Shown: positions 33,942 to 42,776 of the stretch, one piece after another
How positions within the stretch are numbered: position 1 is the stretch's first letter
How the letters are laid out: each line of letters starts with the position of its first letter
Assembly (NCBI GenBank): GCA_022071955.1
Contig: JAJVIM010000013.1
Coordinates: 62,001 to 126,000 of the forward strand
Direction: 5' to 3'
Source: Anaerolineae bacterium
GTDB taxonomy: Bacteria > Chloroflexota > Anaerolineae > 4572-78 > J111
DNA length: 64,000 nucleotides
The notes under the pieces: generated by a model
The model's database searches: none
Seen by the model: the letters and a program-made list of their open reading frames with translations, nothing else
Told to the model about the DNA's origin: nothing
Program-made: the position numbers and the translations under genes

Positions 33942-36626
33942 TTATTTGGGCCAGGCTGCGTCAATTTCTTTGAGCGCGGTATCCAAATCGGTGCTGCCGC
34001 TGACCCAGTCGGTCATCCCTTTCCAGAACGAGCCGGCGCCAACTTCACCCGGCATCAGGTCAGAAGCATCAAAACGAACGCTATCCGCGTCCAGAATCAT
34101 CGCCGCAATCTTCTTATCCATCGGGTTACCATACCACTCCAGCTTCGAATCCATATGGGGCGAGATCGCGCCACCAGCCTTCACCCATTCTTCGACGCTG
34201 GCTCCGGTGCTAAAGTATTCCATCAAAGCCCGCACTTCGGGACGATCGTTGAACATAGCCATAATGTCGCCGGCCACCAACACAGGTTTGCCGTAGGCTT
34301 GATCAATCGGCGGCAGGTAGAAGAAATCGTAATCTACGCCCGGCTTGAGGCCCTGACCAAAGAAGTCAGGAATCCAACCGGCTTGCATATGGAGCCAGCA
34401 TTTGGGCGGGTTCTCAAACATTGGCACCGGCGAATCGCCAATGAAAGTCGTTACAATCTGTTTGGTGCCACCATAAACATATTTATCATCAAGCCAGATT
34501 TTGGCCATTGTTTCGGCGGCATTTTTAACTTCGGGCGAGCTGAAAGGCAGTTCTCCTTTGACCCATTTGTCGTAGTTTTCCAGCGAGGTGGTACGCAGCA
34601 TGATGTTTTCCATCCAGTCGGTGGCGACCCAACCGGTGGCGTTACCGCTTTCAATACCGATACACCAGGCCGTGTCGCCATCGTCAGCAATCTGCTGAGT
34701 CAGAGCCATCAGTTCATCCCAGGTTTGCGGCACTTCGTAGCCGGCAGCCTCAAACTGGGCTTTGGGATACCAGACCATACTCTTACCCGCGGTGCGGTGC
34801 CAAACGCCGGACATAATCGGGCCGTCGGGGCCTTCCATGGTAGCCATATCCAGCCACGCCTGGTTGTAATTGGCTTTTAGTCGGTCCATATCCATAAAGG
34901 TGCTAACGTCTACCACTTTGCCCTGGCGAACAATATTGGCCAGATAACCAGGTTGGGGGAAGTCGATGATATCGGGAGCGTCGCCGGCATCCACCCGGAC
35001 GCTAACTTGCACTTCAAATTCTTTAGTGCCGTTATACTGTACATCAATGCCGGTAGCTTCTTCAAACGGCGCTAACGCCCGGTTAAACTTTTCTTCTTCA
35101 ACTTCAACCATCGGCCCCAATACGGTGACGGTTTTACCGGTAAATTCACCGGCCATCGCCCGGCCCAAGAACGAATCGGCGGCCAGCGCAGGCATGGCGG
35201 CTTCTTCTTTGGTGGTGTCGGCCGGCGCGGCGCTACCCTGCGCGGGTTTGTACCATTTTTCCAGGCCGGTTTGAATCTGGGTGGCGGCATCGGCGGGGGT
35301 GAGGGTGCCGTTGATCACCTGAGCGCTCACGCTCCACAGTTCATTTTCCAGGTTCGGCTCGCCGCGCGAGAGAATCTGGTAGCTGTTGCGGATGGTGCTG
35401 TCGCACTCTTTGCGCCAATCAACAAAGGTTTGGGCCACGGGATCGTTCAATTTGATATCGTGTTTGGACAGCGAAAAGAAGCCGGGCAGCGAGTTGGCGT
35501 ACAGGTCGGCAAACTCGGCGGTGGTCATCCATTCCAGGAATTTGCGGGCGGCTTCCGGATTTTTGGTGTTGGCGTTCATGCCCAACGCAATGTCGGTGTG
35601 GTCGCTGATGTAGCATTTGTCCGCGCCTTCGGGCAACGGGGGTTTGAACGCGCCCATTTCAAAATCGGCCTGGTCATTGAACAGGGCAATATCCCACGAG
35701 CCGGCCGGGTAAATGGCGGCCCGCCCCAGCGAGAAGAGGTTCTGGCTGTCGGGGTAGGTTTGCGCTTCAAAGCCGTCGGCCAGGTAGGGCGCCCATTTGG
35801 CCAGCGCATCCCACACGGCCACGTACTGCGGGTCGGTGAATTTTTCGGTGCCGGCAATCAGCCCCAGGCGGCCTTGTTCGCCTTTCCAGTAGTTAGGCCC
35901 AATATTTTGAAAACCCATTGTGGCCGATTCCCACTGGTCGGCGGTGCCGATATCGAGCGGGGTGTAATTGCCATCTTCTTTCACTTTATCCAGCAGCGCG
36001 TAAAAGTCGGCTTCGGTAGCCGGTTCGGTCAGCCCGAGCTCGTTGAAGATGTCTTTGTTGTAGATGAAGCCGTGGATAACCGAAGCCATCGGCACGCAGA
36101 ATACCGATGAGCCGTCGTCGGTAACCCAGGCGCTCTTGGCCACATCACCAAAATTATCCATGCCGGGCAAGTCGTTCAGCGAGGCCAGGTAGCCTTTATC
36201 AAACAGGGCCAGCGAGGCGTCAAACGGGCGGCAGGTGATCAGGTCGCCGGCGGTGCCGCCTTCGAGCTTGGCATTAAGCGCGGCGTTGTATTCAGCCGGC
36301 GCTGAGGGAGCAAACGTTACCTGAATGTCCGGGTATTGTTTGTTGAAGGCGGGGATGATCACATCTTCCCAGATTTTCAGGTCGTCGTTGCGCCAGCTTT
36401 CAATGGTCAATGAGGCTTTGGCGGCGGCTGGGGCAGGTTCTTCGGCCTTGGCCTCTTCTTTGGGTTGTTCCGCCGGAGCGGCTTCTTCTTTGGGTTGCTC
36501 GGCGGCCGGCGCTTCAGCTTTGGGCTGTTCGGCCGGAGCCGGAGCAGGCGGTTGTTCTGGCGCGCAGGCAATTACCGCCGCGGCCAGCAAGGCCATGATT
36601 AGCAAAACAGACAGTTTCTTCAACAT
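33942..36626 (-). CDS. Fused double extracellular solute-binding protein of a sugar ABC importer
   Basis: An 894-residue lipoprotein with lipobox IAC (Cys21) and a Pro/Glu/Lys/Ala-rich stalk (22-73, repeats of AEQPKEEA). Two complete family 1 binding domains follow: about 74-460 and 497-894, joined by a short flexible linker (GSAAPADTTKEEAAMP). The domains are not copies of each other; the second resembles alpha-glucoside-type binding proteins. Normal binding proteins carry one such domain of about 400 residues. The open frame is continuous, so a bivalent receptor for one permease pair is suggested. AAGGAGG precedes the ATG. Confidence 0.92.
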   Translation of the reverse strand: MLKKLSVLLIMALLAAAVIACAPEQPPAPAPAEQPKAEAPAAEQPKEEAAPAEQPKEEAKAEEPAPAAAKASLTIESWRNDDLKIWEDVIIPAFNKQYPDIQVTFAPSAPAEYNAALNAKLEGGTAGDLITCRPFDASLALFDKGYLASLNDLPGMDNFGDVAKSAWVTDDGSSVFCVPMASVIHGFIYNKDIFNELGLTEPATEADFYALLDKVKEDGNYTPLDIGTADQWESATMGFQNIGPNYWKGEQGRLGLIAGTEKFTDPQYVAVWDALAKWAPYLADGFEAQTYPDSQNLFSLGRAAIYPAGSWDIALFNDQADFEMGAFKPPLPEGADKCYISDHTDIALGMNANTKNPEAARKFLEWMTTAEFADLYANSLPGFFSLSKHDIKLNDPVAQTFVDWRKECDSTIRNSYQILSRGEPNLENELWSVSAQVINGTLTPADAATQIQTGLEKWYKPAQGSAAPADTTKEEAAMPALAADSFLGRAMAGEFTGKTVTVLGPMVEVEEEKFNRALAPFEEATGIDVQYNGTKEFEVQVSVRVDAGDAPDIIDFPQPGYLANIVRQGKVVDVSTFMDMDRLKANYNQAWLDMATMEGPDGPIMSGVWHRTAGKSMVWYPKAQFEAAGYEVPQTWDELMALTQQIADDGDTAWCIGIESGNATGWVATDWMENIMLRTTSLENYDKWVKGELPFSSPEVKNAAETMAKIWLDDKYVYGGTKQIVTTFIGDSPVPMFENPPKCWLHMQAGWIPDFFGQGLKPGVDYDFFYLPPIDQAYGKPVLVAGDIMAMFNDRPEVRALMEYFSTGASVEEWVKAGGAISPHMDSKLEWYGNPMDKKIAAMILDADSVRFDASDLMPGEVGAGSFWKGMTDWVSGSTDLDTALKEIDAAWPK

Positions 36627-36686
36627 CAGTTGTCTTCCTCCTTGAATTAATCGACAGAAATTTTTTGAGATTTTTGAGCCTTCGGG

Positions 36687-36705
36687 TTAGTGCATAACAC
36701 CTCCT
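36687..36705 (-). promoter_or_regulatory. Two-codon upstream ORF with strong ribosome site in the binding-protein leader
   Basis: Minus-strand AAAGGAGG, TGTT, ATG CAC TAA. It lies about 65 nt before the binding-protein ATG, which has its own AAGGAGG. This minimal start-stop frame could stall ribosomes or be incidental. Confidence 0.4.
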
Positions 36706-36792
36706 TTGCTGGTAGGGATTAGGAGTCAGGAATTAGGAGTTAGAGCATTTTGCATGCAGCTAACGCCCAATTTCTAACTCCCAATTCCCGGT

Positions 36793-37641
36793 CTATCGAA
36801 CCCGGGCAAACCGGGCGCGGATATCCTCGGCAAACCGCTGCACCAACTGCTGCACGTAGTCAAGCGGGTCAAGGCCGGTATTGTGGATGAGCGGGCTGAG
36901 GTCCATGCCCCAATTAAGGCCGGTGGTCACATCGGTGTTGTGCGAGGCGTGGTAGGTGGCGTTGGCCCGTCGCCGGCCCATGGTGGCCAGATCGTAGCGC
37001 TTGCCGCCGGTCACCTGCGAATCAAACACGCCAACGAGCGCCATCTGCATATTTTCGTGCTCGGAGCAGTTAAACGCCACTTTGTCGTCGTCCGCCAGCC
37101 AGTCCAGATCGCGCCACACTTCGCAGCCGTACAAAGTTTGAGGGCGTTCAGCGGCGGGCAGGCGGCGAATAGCCTCAATTGTTTTCAGGGCCACGCCGAT
37201 GTGCGTATCGTGCTTGTCGGCCAGGTTGTGGGTGTAAACAATCTGGGGGCGGCAGGCGCGCAAAATCTGGCTGATGTCCTCAATTGGTTGCTGGTCGGCC
37301 CCATCTTTGACAGCGCGGCTGGGAAAATCAAGCAGGATTTGGGCGGCAAACTCGCCCACCACGGCGGCTTTTTTCTGCTCCTTGATGCGCACGGCCCACA
37401 TCTGGTCATCGGTGTAAGCGGCGTAGGGACCGCTGCGCGGCGAGCCACGCCCGTCGGTGACCACCACACCGGTAAACCAGCGGTCTTCGCGTTGAAAACA
37501 GGCCAGAATGCCTTCGGCGGCCATAATTTCCAGATCATCCTGGTGCGCGCCGATGGCCAGGTGTGTTGTCCGGGCCAGCGCCTCGGCGGCGGGCAGGCCA
37601 TCGGGCATAAATAGTTGAGCTTTGGGCTGAGTAAAGTTCAT
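36793..37641 (-). CDS. PIG-L/LmbE-family deacetylase of the amino-sugar locus
   Basis: A 282-residue zinc deacetylase with AHQDDLE, a variant of the family motif AHPDDE, plus THNLADKHDTHIGV and CSEHENMQMALV. Start at 37641 with AAGGA upstream; the frame extends to 37668 in heptamer spacer. Located between the ROK-like kinase and the double binding protein, it is likely to remove acetyl groups from imported GlcNAc sugars. No NagA-type deacetylase is visible in the locus, so it may replace that step. Confidence 0.85.
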   Translation of the reverse strand: MNFTQPKAQLFMPDGLPAAEALARTTHLAIGAHQDDLEIMAAEGILACFQREDRWFTGVVVTDGRGSPRSGPYAAYTDDQMWAVRIKEQKKAAVVGEFAAQILLDFPSRAVKDGADQQPIEDISQILRACRPQIVYTHNLADKHDTHIGVALKTIEAIRRLPAAERPQTLYGCEVWRDLDWLADDDKVAFNCSEHENMQMALVGVFDSQVTGGKRYDLATMGRRRANATYHASHNTDVTTGLNWGMDLSPLIHNTGLDPLDYVQQLVQRFAEDIRARFARVR

Positions 37642-37671
37642 TAAAAATGATCCTTCGTCATTGGTCATTCG

Positions 37672-39072
37672 TCATTGGTTATTGGTTATCGCCGGCAAAC
37701 TGGCCGCGGCGATGGACTGGCCGACGCGGCGGCTTTTTTCATCCGGCAATTGAATTTTTACGCGGGCGGCTAGGTCTGGAAATTCGGTTTGCAGCACGTG
37801 GTACGCGTTCTCCAAAATCAGCGGGCCGCCCTGCCCGGACGTAACCCGGCCCAAAATAAGCACATGTCGCAAATCATAAAAATCGGCGTAATGGGCGATG
37901 GCGTAGCCCAAATACACACCAATACTCTGCCAGATTTTAACCGCGCCGGGGTGGCCCTCTTCCAAAAATTTCTGCACAAATTTAAGCCGATCAGCGTCCG
38001 GCACACCGCTGGGCAGATCCAACCCGGCCTTGGGCGCCAGCCGAAACACGCACTGCTGTGAAAAATAGAGCGCGCCTACGCCGTGGTCACCGCTCCATTC
38101 GTCAACCGGGGCGGCGGGGTTGTAATCAACCGGGGCAAAGGCCAGCTCGTTGAGCCAGCCGGTAATGTGGCCGGCGTGGTCTACGTAGCCCACCGCCTCG
38201 CTGGAGCCGAGCGCCACGCCCAGCACCTCGTTATCTTCCAGCGACATCGAGCCGGCCAGCGCGGTCACATCGCCATCGTTCACCACTTCCAGCGGCACGC
38301 CAAATTCATCGCGGATGCGCAAAAACATGGTTTTGATTTGGTCAAACTGGTCGGCCGGGATGCCGCGAAACAGCGAAGCGACCATGGGCCGGTTGTTCAC
38401 GTAAATACCGGCGCTGCTGCCGCCAATGGCATCGAGCCGGGGCATTTTGGCCTGCGCCGAGCGCAGCGCCGCCACAATTTCCCGGTAATGGTAGTCGGGG
38501 TCAGTTTGCTGGCGCGGCTGCCAAACCACTTCTTCGCTAAAAATGGCTTCGCCGTTGACCACCGCCGACACCTTGCGATCGGATGCGCCCAAATCAAAGC
38601 CGATGCGGTAGCCATCGAGGTGGCGGCCCAGCGGCTGACCGGCTTCGTTGGCCGGCGGCACGTCGTCAATATCACACACCACCACAGTAAAGGGGTGTTC
38701 GTACACTTTCTCGCCCATAAATTCGTAATCAAAGGCGCGCTCGCCGGCGGCGGAATAAACGGCCCGGATGTACTGGCCCACCTGCGCCGAACCGCCAATG
38801 TACACCTTCCAGCCGCCGCGCTGCCACAGTAAAAATTTGACCACTCGCTCAACGTAGGGCAGGTTGGCCGCCGCGTGGGGATGATCGTCGGCGTAAACCA
38901 CGGTGCCGTAGCGGGAGACCACGCCATCGGCCCGTTCCAGAGCGATGATCAACGGTACGCCCGCGCCGCTCTGGGCCACCTCCTGCTGAAAGTATCGATT
39001 AGCCAGCACCGCCGGCCGAAAATCCTCATCGAGGGGGGGGATAATGTTGGGGGTAATCAGTTGAAAGGTCAT
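37672..39072 (-). CDS. ROK-like (ASKHA) sugar kinase homologue
   Basis: A 466-residue protein with an actin-like ATPase fold: phosphate-1 motif RIGFDLGASDRKVSAVV, a middle VVNDGDVTALAGS and GVALGSSEAVGYVD. The ROK zinc motif CxCGxxGCxE is absent and it is longer than typical ROK kinases (about 300 residues), with an extra N-terminal 165 residues. It probably phosphorylates an amino sugar after deacetylation. ATG at 39072 follows GGAG by 6 bases. The last residues (ITNNQ and the stop) come from heptamer repeat sequence. Confidence 0.75.
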   Translation of the reverse strand: MTFQLITPNIIPPLDEDFRPAVLANRYFQQEVAQSGAGVPLIIALERADGVVSRYGTVVYADDHPHAAANLPYVERVVKFLLWQRGGWKVYIGGSAQVGQYIRAVYSAAGERAFDYEFMGEKVYEHPFTVVVCDIDDVPPANEAGQPLGRHLDGYRIGFDLGASDRKVSAVVNGEAIFSEEVVWQPRQQTDPDYHYREIVAALRSAQAKMPRLDAIGGSSAGIYVNNRPMVASLFRGIPADQFDQIKTMFLRIRDEFGVPLEVVNDGDVTALAGSMSLEDNEVLGVALGSSEAVGYVDHAGHITGWLNELAFAPVDYNPAAPVDEWSGDHGVGALYFSQQCVFRLAPKAGLDLPSGVPDADRLKFVQKFLEEGHPGAVKIWQSIGVYLGYAIAHYADFYDLRHVLILGRVTSGQGGPLILENAYHVLQTEFPDLAARVKIQLPDEKSRRVGQSIAAASLPAITNNQ

Positions 39073-39137
39073 TGTGAACTCCGTTCCAATTCGTGATGCG
39101 TAATCCGTAATTTTTCTACGCATTACGAATTAATCTT

Positions 39138-40337
39138 TTATACCAACCCCAGCTCATTGGCCAGCAGCAGCGCCGCCGCACCAAAAATCACAATATCGGT
39201 GCCCAGATTGGCGACCACCACGGTTGTTTCATTGGCCTGAGTAGGCTGCACATGCCGGTGCATTTCCTGCCGGACCGGCTCAACCAGCCCGGCCTCAAAG
39301 CGAGCCAAACTGCCGCCAATGGCAATCTGTTTGATGTTTAAAATGCCCACCAGATTGGCCACGGCGATGCCCAGGTAGCGGCCCATTGTCGCCACCGCCT
39401 GCCGTACGTCGGGGTCGCCGGCGGCAAATGCCTGCAAAATCACGCTTGTATTCACCTCTGCCGGCGCGGCAGCAAACTGGTGCAGCAGCGACTGCGGGTT
39501 GCGCTGCATAATTTCTTTGGCCTGGCTGATAAGCAACCGGCTACTGACCACCGTTTCCAAACAGCCGGTGTTGCCGCAGCGGCAAACCTCGCCGTTTTCC
39601 ACCACGCGAATGTGACCAATTTCGCCCGCGCCGTTGCCATCCCCGTAAAAAAGCTGGCCGTCAATTACAATCCCGGCGCCAATGCCGCGCCCCACTTTAA
39701 CCACCACCAAACTCGATAATTGCCGGCTGCAACCAAACGTAAACTCACCGAGTGCAGCCACCTGGCTGTCGTTGGCAATGTACACCGGCAGCCGGTAGCG
39801 TTCGGCCAGCAGATCGCGCAGCGGCAAATCCTGCCAATCCAAATTGACGGCCTTGCGCACCACCCCGGCTTCGGGGTTCATCAGGCCGGGGGTGCCAATA
39901 CCAATCCCCAAAATGGGGCTGGTGGCGGCGGCGGTTAATTCATCAACCAGTTGGTACACCAGTTGCAGGGCCGCTTCGCCATCGCGCTCATCCACCGGCA
40001 GGCCGCAGCGATGGATGATTTTGCCCCGCAAATCGATGACCGCTCCCCGAAACTCGCTGTTGGCCAGATCAATGCCAATCAGGTGGCGCGAATCCTCAAC
40101 CACGCTCAGCAAAATAGGCGGCTTACCGCCTTCAGACGGGCCTTGCCCCACTTCGGCGACCAATCCTTCCTCAATCAGCTCAACCACCGTGCTGGAAACC
40201 GTTGGCCGGGTCAAATGGGTAACACGGGCGACATCGGCCCGACTGATCTGGCCGTGATCATAAATGGTTTTGAAGATGAGCGTTTTGTTGTGGCTTTTGG
40301 TTTGAGCGCGGGTGGCTTTGGTAGTAGAAGCAATCAT
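39138..40337 (-). CDS. ROK-family transcriptional repressor (NagC/XylR type)
   Basis: A 399-residue regulator. The winged helix-turn-helix (ISRADVARVTHLTRPTVSSTVVELIEEGLV) is followed by a sugar-binding ROK domain with the zinc site CRCGNTGCLE. Such proteins repress sugar operons until the sugar or its phosphate binds. A 27-bp palindrome just upstream sits at the start point of its own promoter, so autoregulation is likely. Together with the downstream genes it probably controls the amino-sugar locus, though no second copy of the operator was found. Confidence 0.93.
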   Translation of the reverse strand: MIASTTKATRAQTKSHNKTLIFKTIYDHGQISRADVARVTHLTRPTVSSTVVELIEEGLVAEVGQGPSEGGKPPILLSVVEDSRHLIGIDLANSEFRGAVIDLRGKIIHRCGLPVDERDGEAALQLVYQLVDELTAAATSPILGIGIGTPGLMNPEAGVVRKAVNLDWQDLPLRDLLAERYRLPVYIANDSQVAALGEFTFGCSRQLSSLVVVKVGRGIGAGIVIDGQLFYGDGNGAGEIGHIRVVENGEVCRCGNTGCLETVVSSRLLISQAKEIMQRNPQSLLHQFAAAPAEVNTSVILQAFAAGDPDVRQAVATMGRYLGIAVANLVGILNIKQIAIGGSLARFEAGLVEPVRQEMHRHVQPTQANETTVVVANLGTDIVIFGAAALLLANELGLV

Positions 40338-40345
40338 CGGTTCCT

Positions 40346-40372
40346 CTTTGTAAGTTAATTTAACTTACAAAG
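40346..40372. promoter_or_regulatory. Palindromic operator of the ROK repressor
   Basis: A perfect 13-1-13 palindrome (half CTTTGTAAGTTAA) lies right after the -10 box of the repressor promoter. The TAAGTTAA core resembles NagC/XylR-type operators. It is AT-rich in a GC-rich spacer. Confidence 0.8.
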
Positions 40373-40374
40373 CG

Positions 40375-40403
40375 AGTGTACACCAGTTTGAGTTGTTTGT
40401 CAA
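40375..40403 (-). promoter_or_regulatory. Promoter of the ROK repressor
   Basis: Minus-strand TTGACA, 17 bp, TACACT. The operator overlaps the expected transcription start. Confidence 0.78.
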
Positions 40404-40427
40404 GCCCCAAAAACAGGTGATTTTCAG

Positions 40428-40456
40428 TTGAATTTGGGCCAGCCAGCGACTACAAT
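40428..40456 (+). promoter_or_regulatory. Divergent promoter of the reductase gene
   Basis: TTGAAT, 17 bp, TACAAT; about 70 bp before the ATG at 40529. Confidence 0.6.
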
Positions 40457-40528
40457 GCCGGTGGCCTTTTTGCACGTCAACCGCGGCGCGGTTAATGGGT
40501 GATTATGGCTTTAAGAAAGGATACAGCT

Positions 40529-41149
40529 ATGAACATCGCAATTTTGGGAAGTGGCAATATTGGCGGCACACTGGGCAAAAAATGGGCGGCGGCCGGTCAC
40601 AGCATCAGCTTTGGAGCGCGCCAGCCCACCGCTGCCAAATACCAATTGCTGCTGGCGGGCGTCGGCGGCAACGGCCGCGTGGTGACCATTGCCGAGGCGC
40701 TGGCCGCCAGCGAGGCGGTGCTGCTGGCCATCCCCGGCGCGGCGGTGGCCGAACTGCTGGCCGAGCACGGCCCCACGCTCAACGGCAAAATTATTTTAGA
40801 TGCCACCAATCGGGTGGGGCAGGCGGAGATGAACAGTTTGGCGGCCATTGCCGCCGCCGCGCCGGAAGCCAACCTGTACCGGGCATTCAGCACGTTGGGT
40901 TGGGAAAATTTTGAAACACCGCGCATCGGTGGGGAACAGGTAGACCTGTTTTTCTGCGGCGATGACGGCGTGCCCCGGGCCGCCGTGGAAACGCTGATTA
41001 CCGACATCGGGTTGCGGCCGGTGTATGTGGGCGGCCGCGAGCAGGTGGGAGTCATCGACGGGCTGACCCGGCTGTGGTTTGCGCTGGTATTTGGCCAGCA
41101 GCGCGGCCGGCGGCTGGCCTTTAAAATGCTGACCGAACAGCCCGCCTAA
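40529..41149 (+). CDS. F420-dependent/NADPH oxidoreductase-like Rossmann protein
   Basis: A 206-residue protein with the start MNIAILGSGNIGGTLGKKWAAAGH, the nucleotide-binding motif of the NADP oxidoreductase (coenzyme F420-dependent) family. VLLAIPGAAVAELL and LDATNRVG follow the family pattern. Reactions in the family include NADPH:F420 reduction and ferric or imine reduction, and the partner cannot be read here. I chose the ATG after AGAAAGGA (40529); the frame begins further upstream at 40499. It overlaps the convergent CoA transferase gene by 4 bp. Confidence 0.82.
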   Translation: MNIAILGSGNIGGTLGKKWAAAGHSISFGARQPTAAKYQLLLAGVGGNGRVVTIAEALAASEAVLLAIPGAAVAELLAEHGPTLNGKIILDATNRVGQAEMNSLAAIAAAAPEANLYRAFSTLGWENFETPRIGGEQVDLFFCGDDGVPRAAVETLITDIGLRPVYVGGREQVGVIDGLTRLWFALVFGQQRGRRLAFKMLTEQPA

Positions 41150-42372
41150 CTGACCGCAACCACCCCCGCGGCCACCAGCGCGTCGATTTTGGCATCGGTG
41201 TAGTCCAACAGTTCGGTCAAAATAGAGCGGGTGTGCTGGCCCAGATTGGGCGCGGGTTCGGTGGGGATGTCCGGCGCGGCCGACAGGTGCGGCGTGGTGC
41301 GGGCAAACGTGGTCGGGCCAACTTCGGGATCGGGCACGTCAACCAGCATGCGGCGGGTGCGGAAATGGTCATCGGCAAACACATCGCCGGCGCTGTAAAC
41401 AGGGCCGGTGGGCACGCCGGCGGCGTTGAGCCTGTCCACCACTTCGGCCCGGGTTTTATCGGCCATCCAGCCTTCGAGGATGGGTTGCAACAGCGCCGCA
41501 TTCTCGGCGCGGGCGGTGCCGGTGGCGCTGCGCGGGTCGCTGGCTAAATCGGGCCGGCCCACGGTAGCGGCCAGCCGCTGCCAGATGATGTCGTCCGGCA
41601 CGTTGAGCGCCACGTAGCCGTCGCGGCATTTAAACGCGCCGCGCGGCCACAAATGCTCCAGTTCGCCGCGGCGAGGTTCTTTGCCGGTGACGGCGTACAA
41701 AGTGACCATCCGCTCGTTGAGGGCCAGCACGTTATCGAGCATGCTCACATCAACCAACTGCCCCGCGCCGGTGCGCTCGCGCATAAACAGGGCCTGCATC
41801 ACCCCGTAAGCGGCAATCATCCCGGAGTAAACATCGGCCATGCCGTACAGGGTGTAGGTGGGCGGTTTATCGGCAAAGCCAACCAAATCCATCACCCCGC
41901 TCATCGCTTCGGCCACAATATCAAAAGCGGGCCGCTGGCTGTAGTCGCTCTGATAGCCGGGCAGCCGGCCAAAACCGGAAATCATGGCATACACCAGCCG
42001 CGGGTTGAGCGATTTCAGCGCCTCGTAAGTTAGCCCCATATTTTCCGTTGCGCCGGGCCGCAGATTTTCAACCACCACATCGGCGCGGGCAACAAGCTGG
42101 CGAACAATCGCCTGCCCCTCTTTACTGCGCAAATTGAGGGCCAGGCTTTTTTTGTTACGATTGTAACTGAGATAGCCGCCCGCTTTTTTGACGCCGTTTT
42201 TTTCGACAAACGGTGGAATAGCCCGGCGGGGATCGCCGCTGCCGGGCCGCTCAATTTTGATGACCTCCGCGCCGGCGTCGGCCAGCAGCATAGTGCAGTA
42301 CGGCCCGCTCATGTACTGTTCCAGGCCGATAACGCGGATGCCGGACAGCGGGCGGGAGATGGGGTTGGTCAT
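41146..42372 (-). CDS. Class III (CaiB/BaiF) CoA transferase
   Basis: A 408-residue family III CoA transferase (SGPYCTMLLADAGAEVIKIERPGSGDPRR, and the segment GMADVYSGMIAAYG that holds the catalytic Asp). These enzymes move CoA between carboxylic acids. The gene lies downstream of a thiolase gene on the same strand, suggesting organic-acid or amino-acid degradation; the acid is unknown. AAGGAG precedes the ATG. Confidence 0.92.
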   Translation of the reverse strand: MTNPISRPLSGIRVIGLEQYMSGPYCTMLLADAGAEVIKIERPGSGDPRRAIPPFVEKNGVKKAGGYLSYNRNKKSLALNLRSKEGQAIVRQLVARADVVVENLRPGATENMGLTYEALKSLNPRLVYAMISGFGRLPGYQSDYSQRPAFDIVAEAMSGVMDLVGFADKPPTYTLYGMADVYSGMIAAYGVMQALFMRERTGAGQLVDVSMLDNVLALNERMVTLYAVTGKEPRRGELEHLWPRGAFKCRDGYVALNVPDDIIWQRLAATVGRPDLASDPRSATGTARAENAALLQPILEGWMADKTRAEVVDRLNAAGVPTGPVYSAGDVFADDHFRTRRMLVDVPDPEVGPTTFARTTPHLSAAPDIPTEPAPNLGQHTRSILTELLDYTDAKIDALVAAGVVAVS

Positions 42373-42462
42373 TGGTTTATCTCCTTATGAAAACAGGATT
42401 CAGGATTCAGGAATCAGGAATTAGGAATTAGGGGTATGTCCCGATTCCTAAAAGTTTGCGGG

Positions 42463-42492
42463 AGGAGTCCAAAACTGTAGTTTTGGACTCCT
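42463..42492. repeat. 14-bp inverted repeat
   Basis: AGGAGTCCAAAACT is mirrored by AGTTTTGGACTCCT with a 2-nt centre. The GGAGTCCAAAAC half recurs in the composite repeats at 33862 and 44110. Confidence 0.85.
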
Positions 42493-42560
42493 GATTTTAA
42501 TTGTTGGTGTTGTCCCTTGGAGTCGGTCTAATTCCTGTGAAAATAGACCCCCCTCCCCAA

Positions 42561-42583
42561 CCCTCCCCCTGACAGGGGGAGGG
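42561..42583. repeat. CCCTCCCCCT hairpin
   Basis: A 10-bp perfect stem with a 3-nt loop, part of a longer C-rich/G-rich element (about 42547-42607) of a kind seen again near 44250-44290. Confidence 0.75.
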
Positions 42584-42700
42584 AGTCGCGCAGCGACGGG
42601 TGGGGGTTGAAAGATTTTCACCTGTGCCAGGTACAGGCATTCATCGTTGCCGCGCCGCAGGTTGAGTCCGTCTCCCTTGAAAATAAACGGATCTGCGAAT

Positions 42701-42728
42701 GTAGGGGCGGTTCGCGAACCGCCCCTAC
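42701..42728. repeat. 28-bp dispersed palindrome, copy 5 (GG subtype)
   Basis: Perfect palindrome, about 50 bp after the thiolase stop codon on the minus strand and 5' of the CoA transferase gene. Confidence 0.9.
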
Positions 42729-42776
42729 GCTAAATTTTCATTCTTTGATGGGCTGTCGGGAGCATTTCTTCATCAC

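Larger units (their letters stand above)
42373..42776. other. 404-bp repeat-filled spacer between thiolase and CoA transferase genes
   Basis: Holds AGGAATC/AGGAATT heptamers (42390-42432), a 14-bp inverted repeat at 42463-42492, a CCCTCCCCCT-based hairpin at 42561-42583 and palindrome copy 5. No gene is apparent. Confidence 0.6.

Noticed and set aside
36793..37641. Mycothiol or bacillithiol pathway role for the PIG-L genes
   Set aside because: No MshA/BshA, MshC/BshC or related genes are in the window; the amino-sugar context explains the 37-kb gene better.
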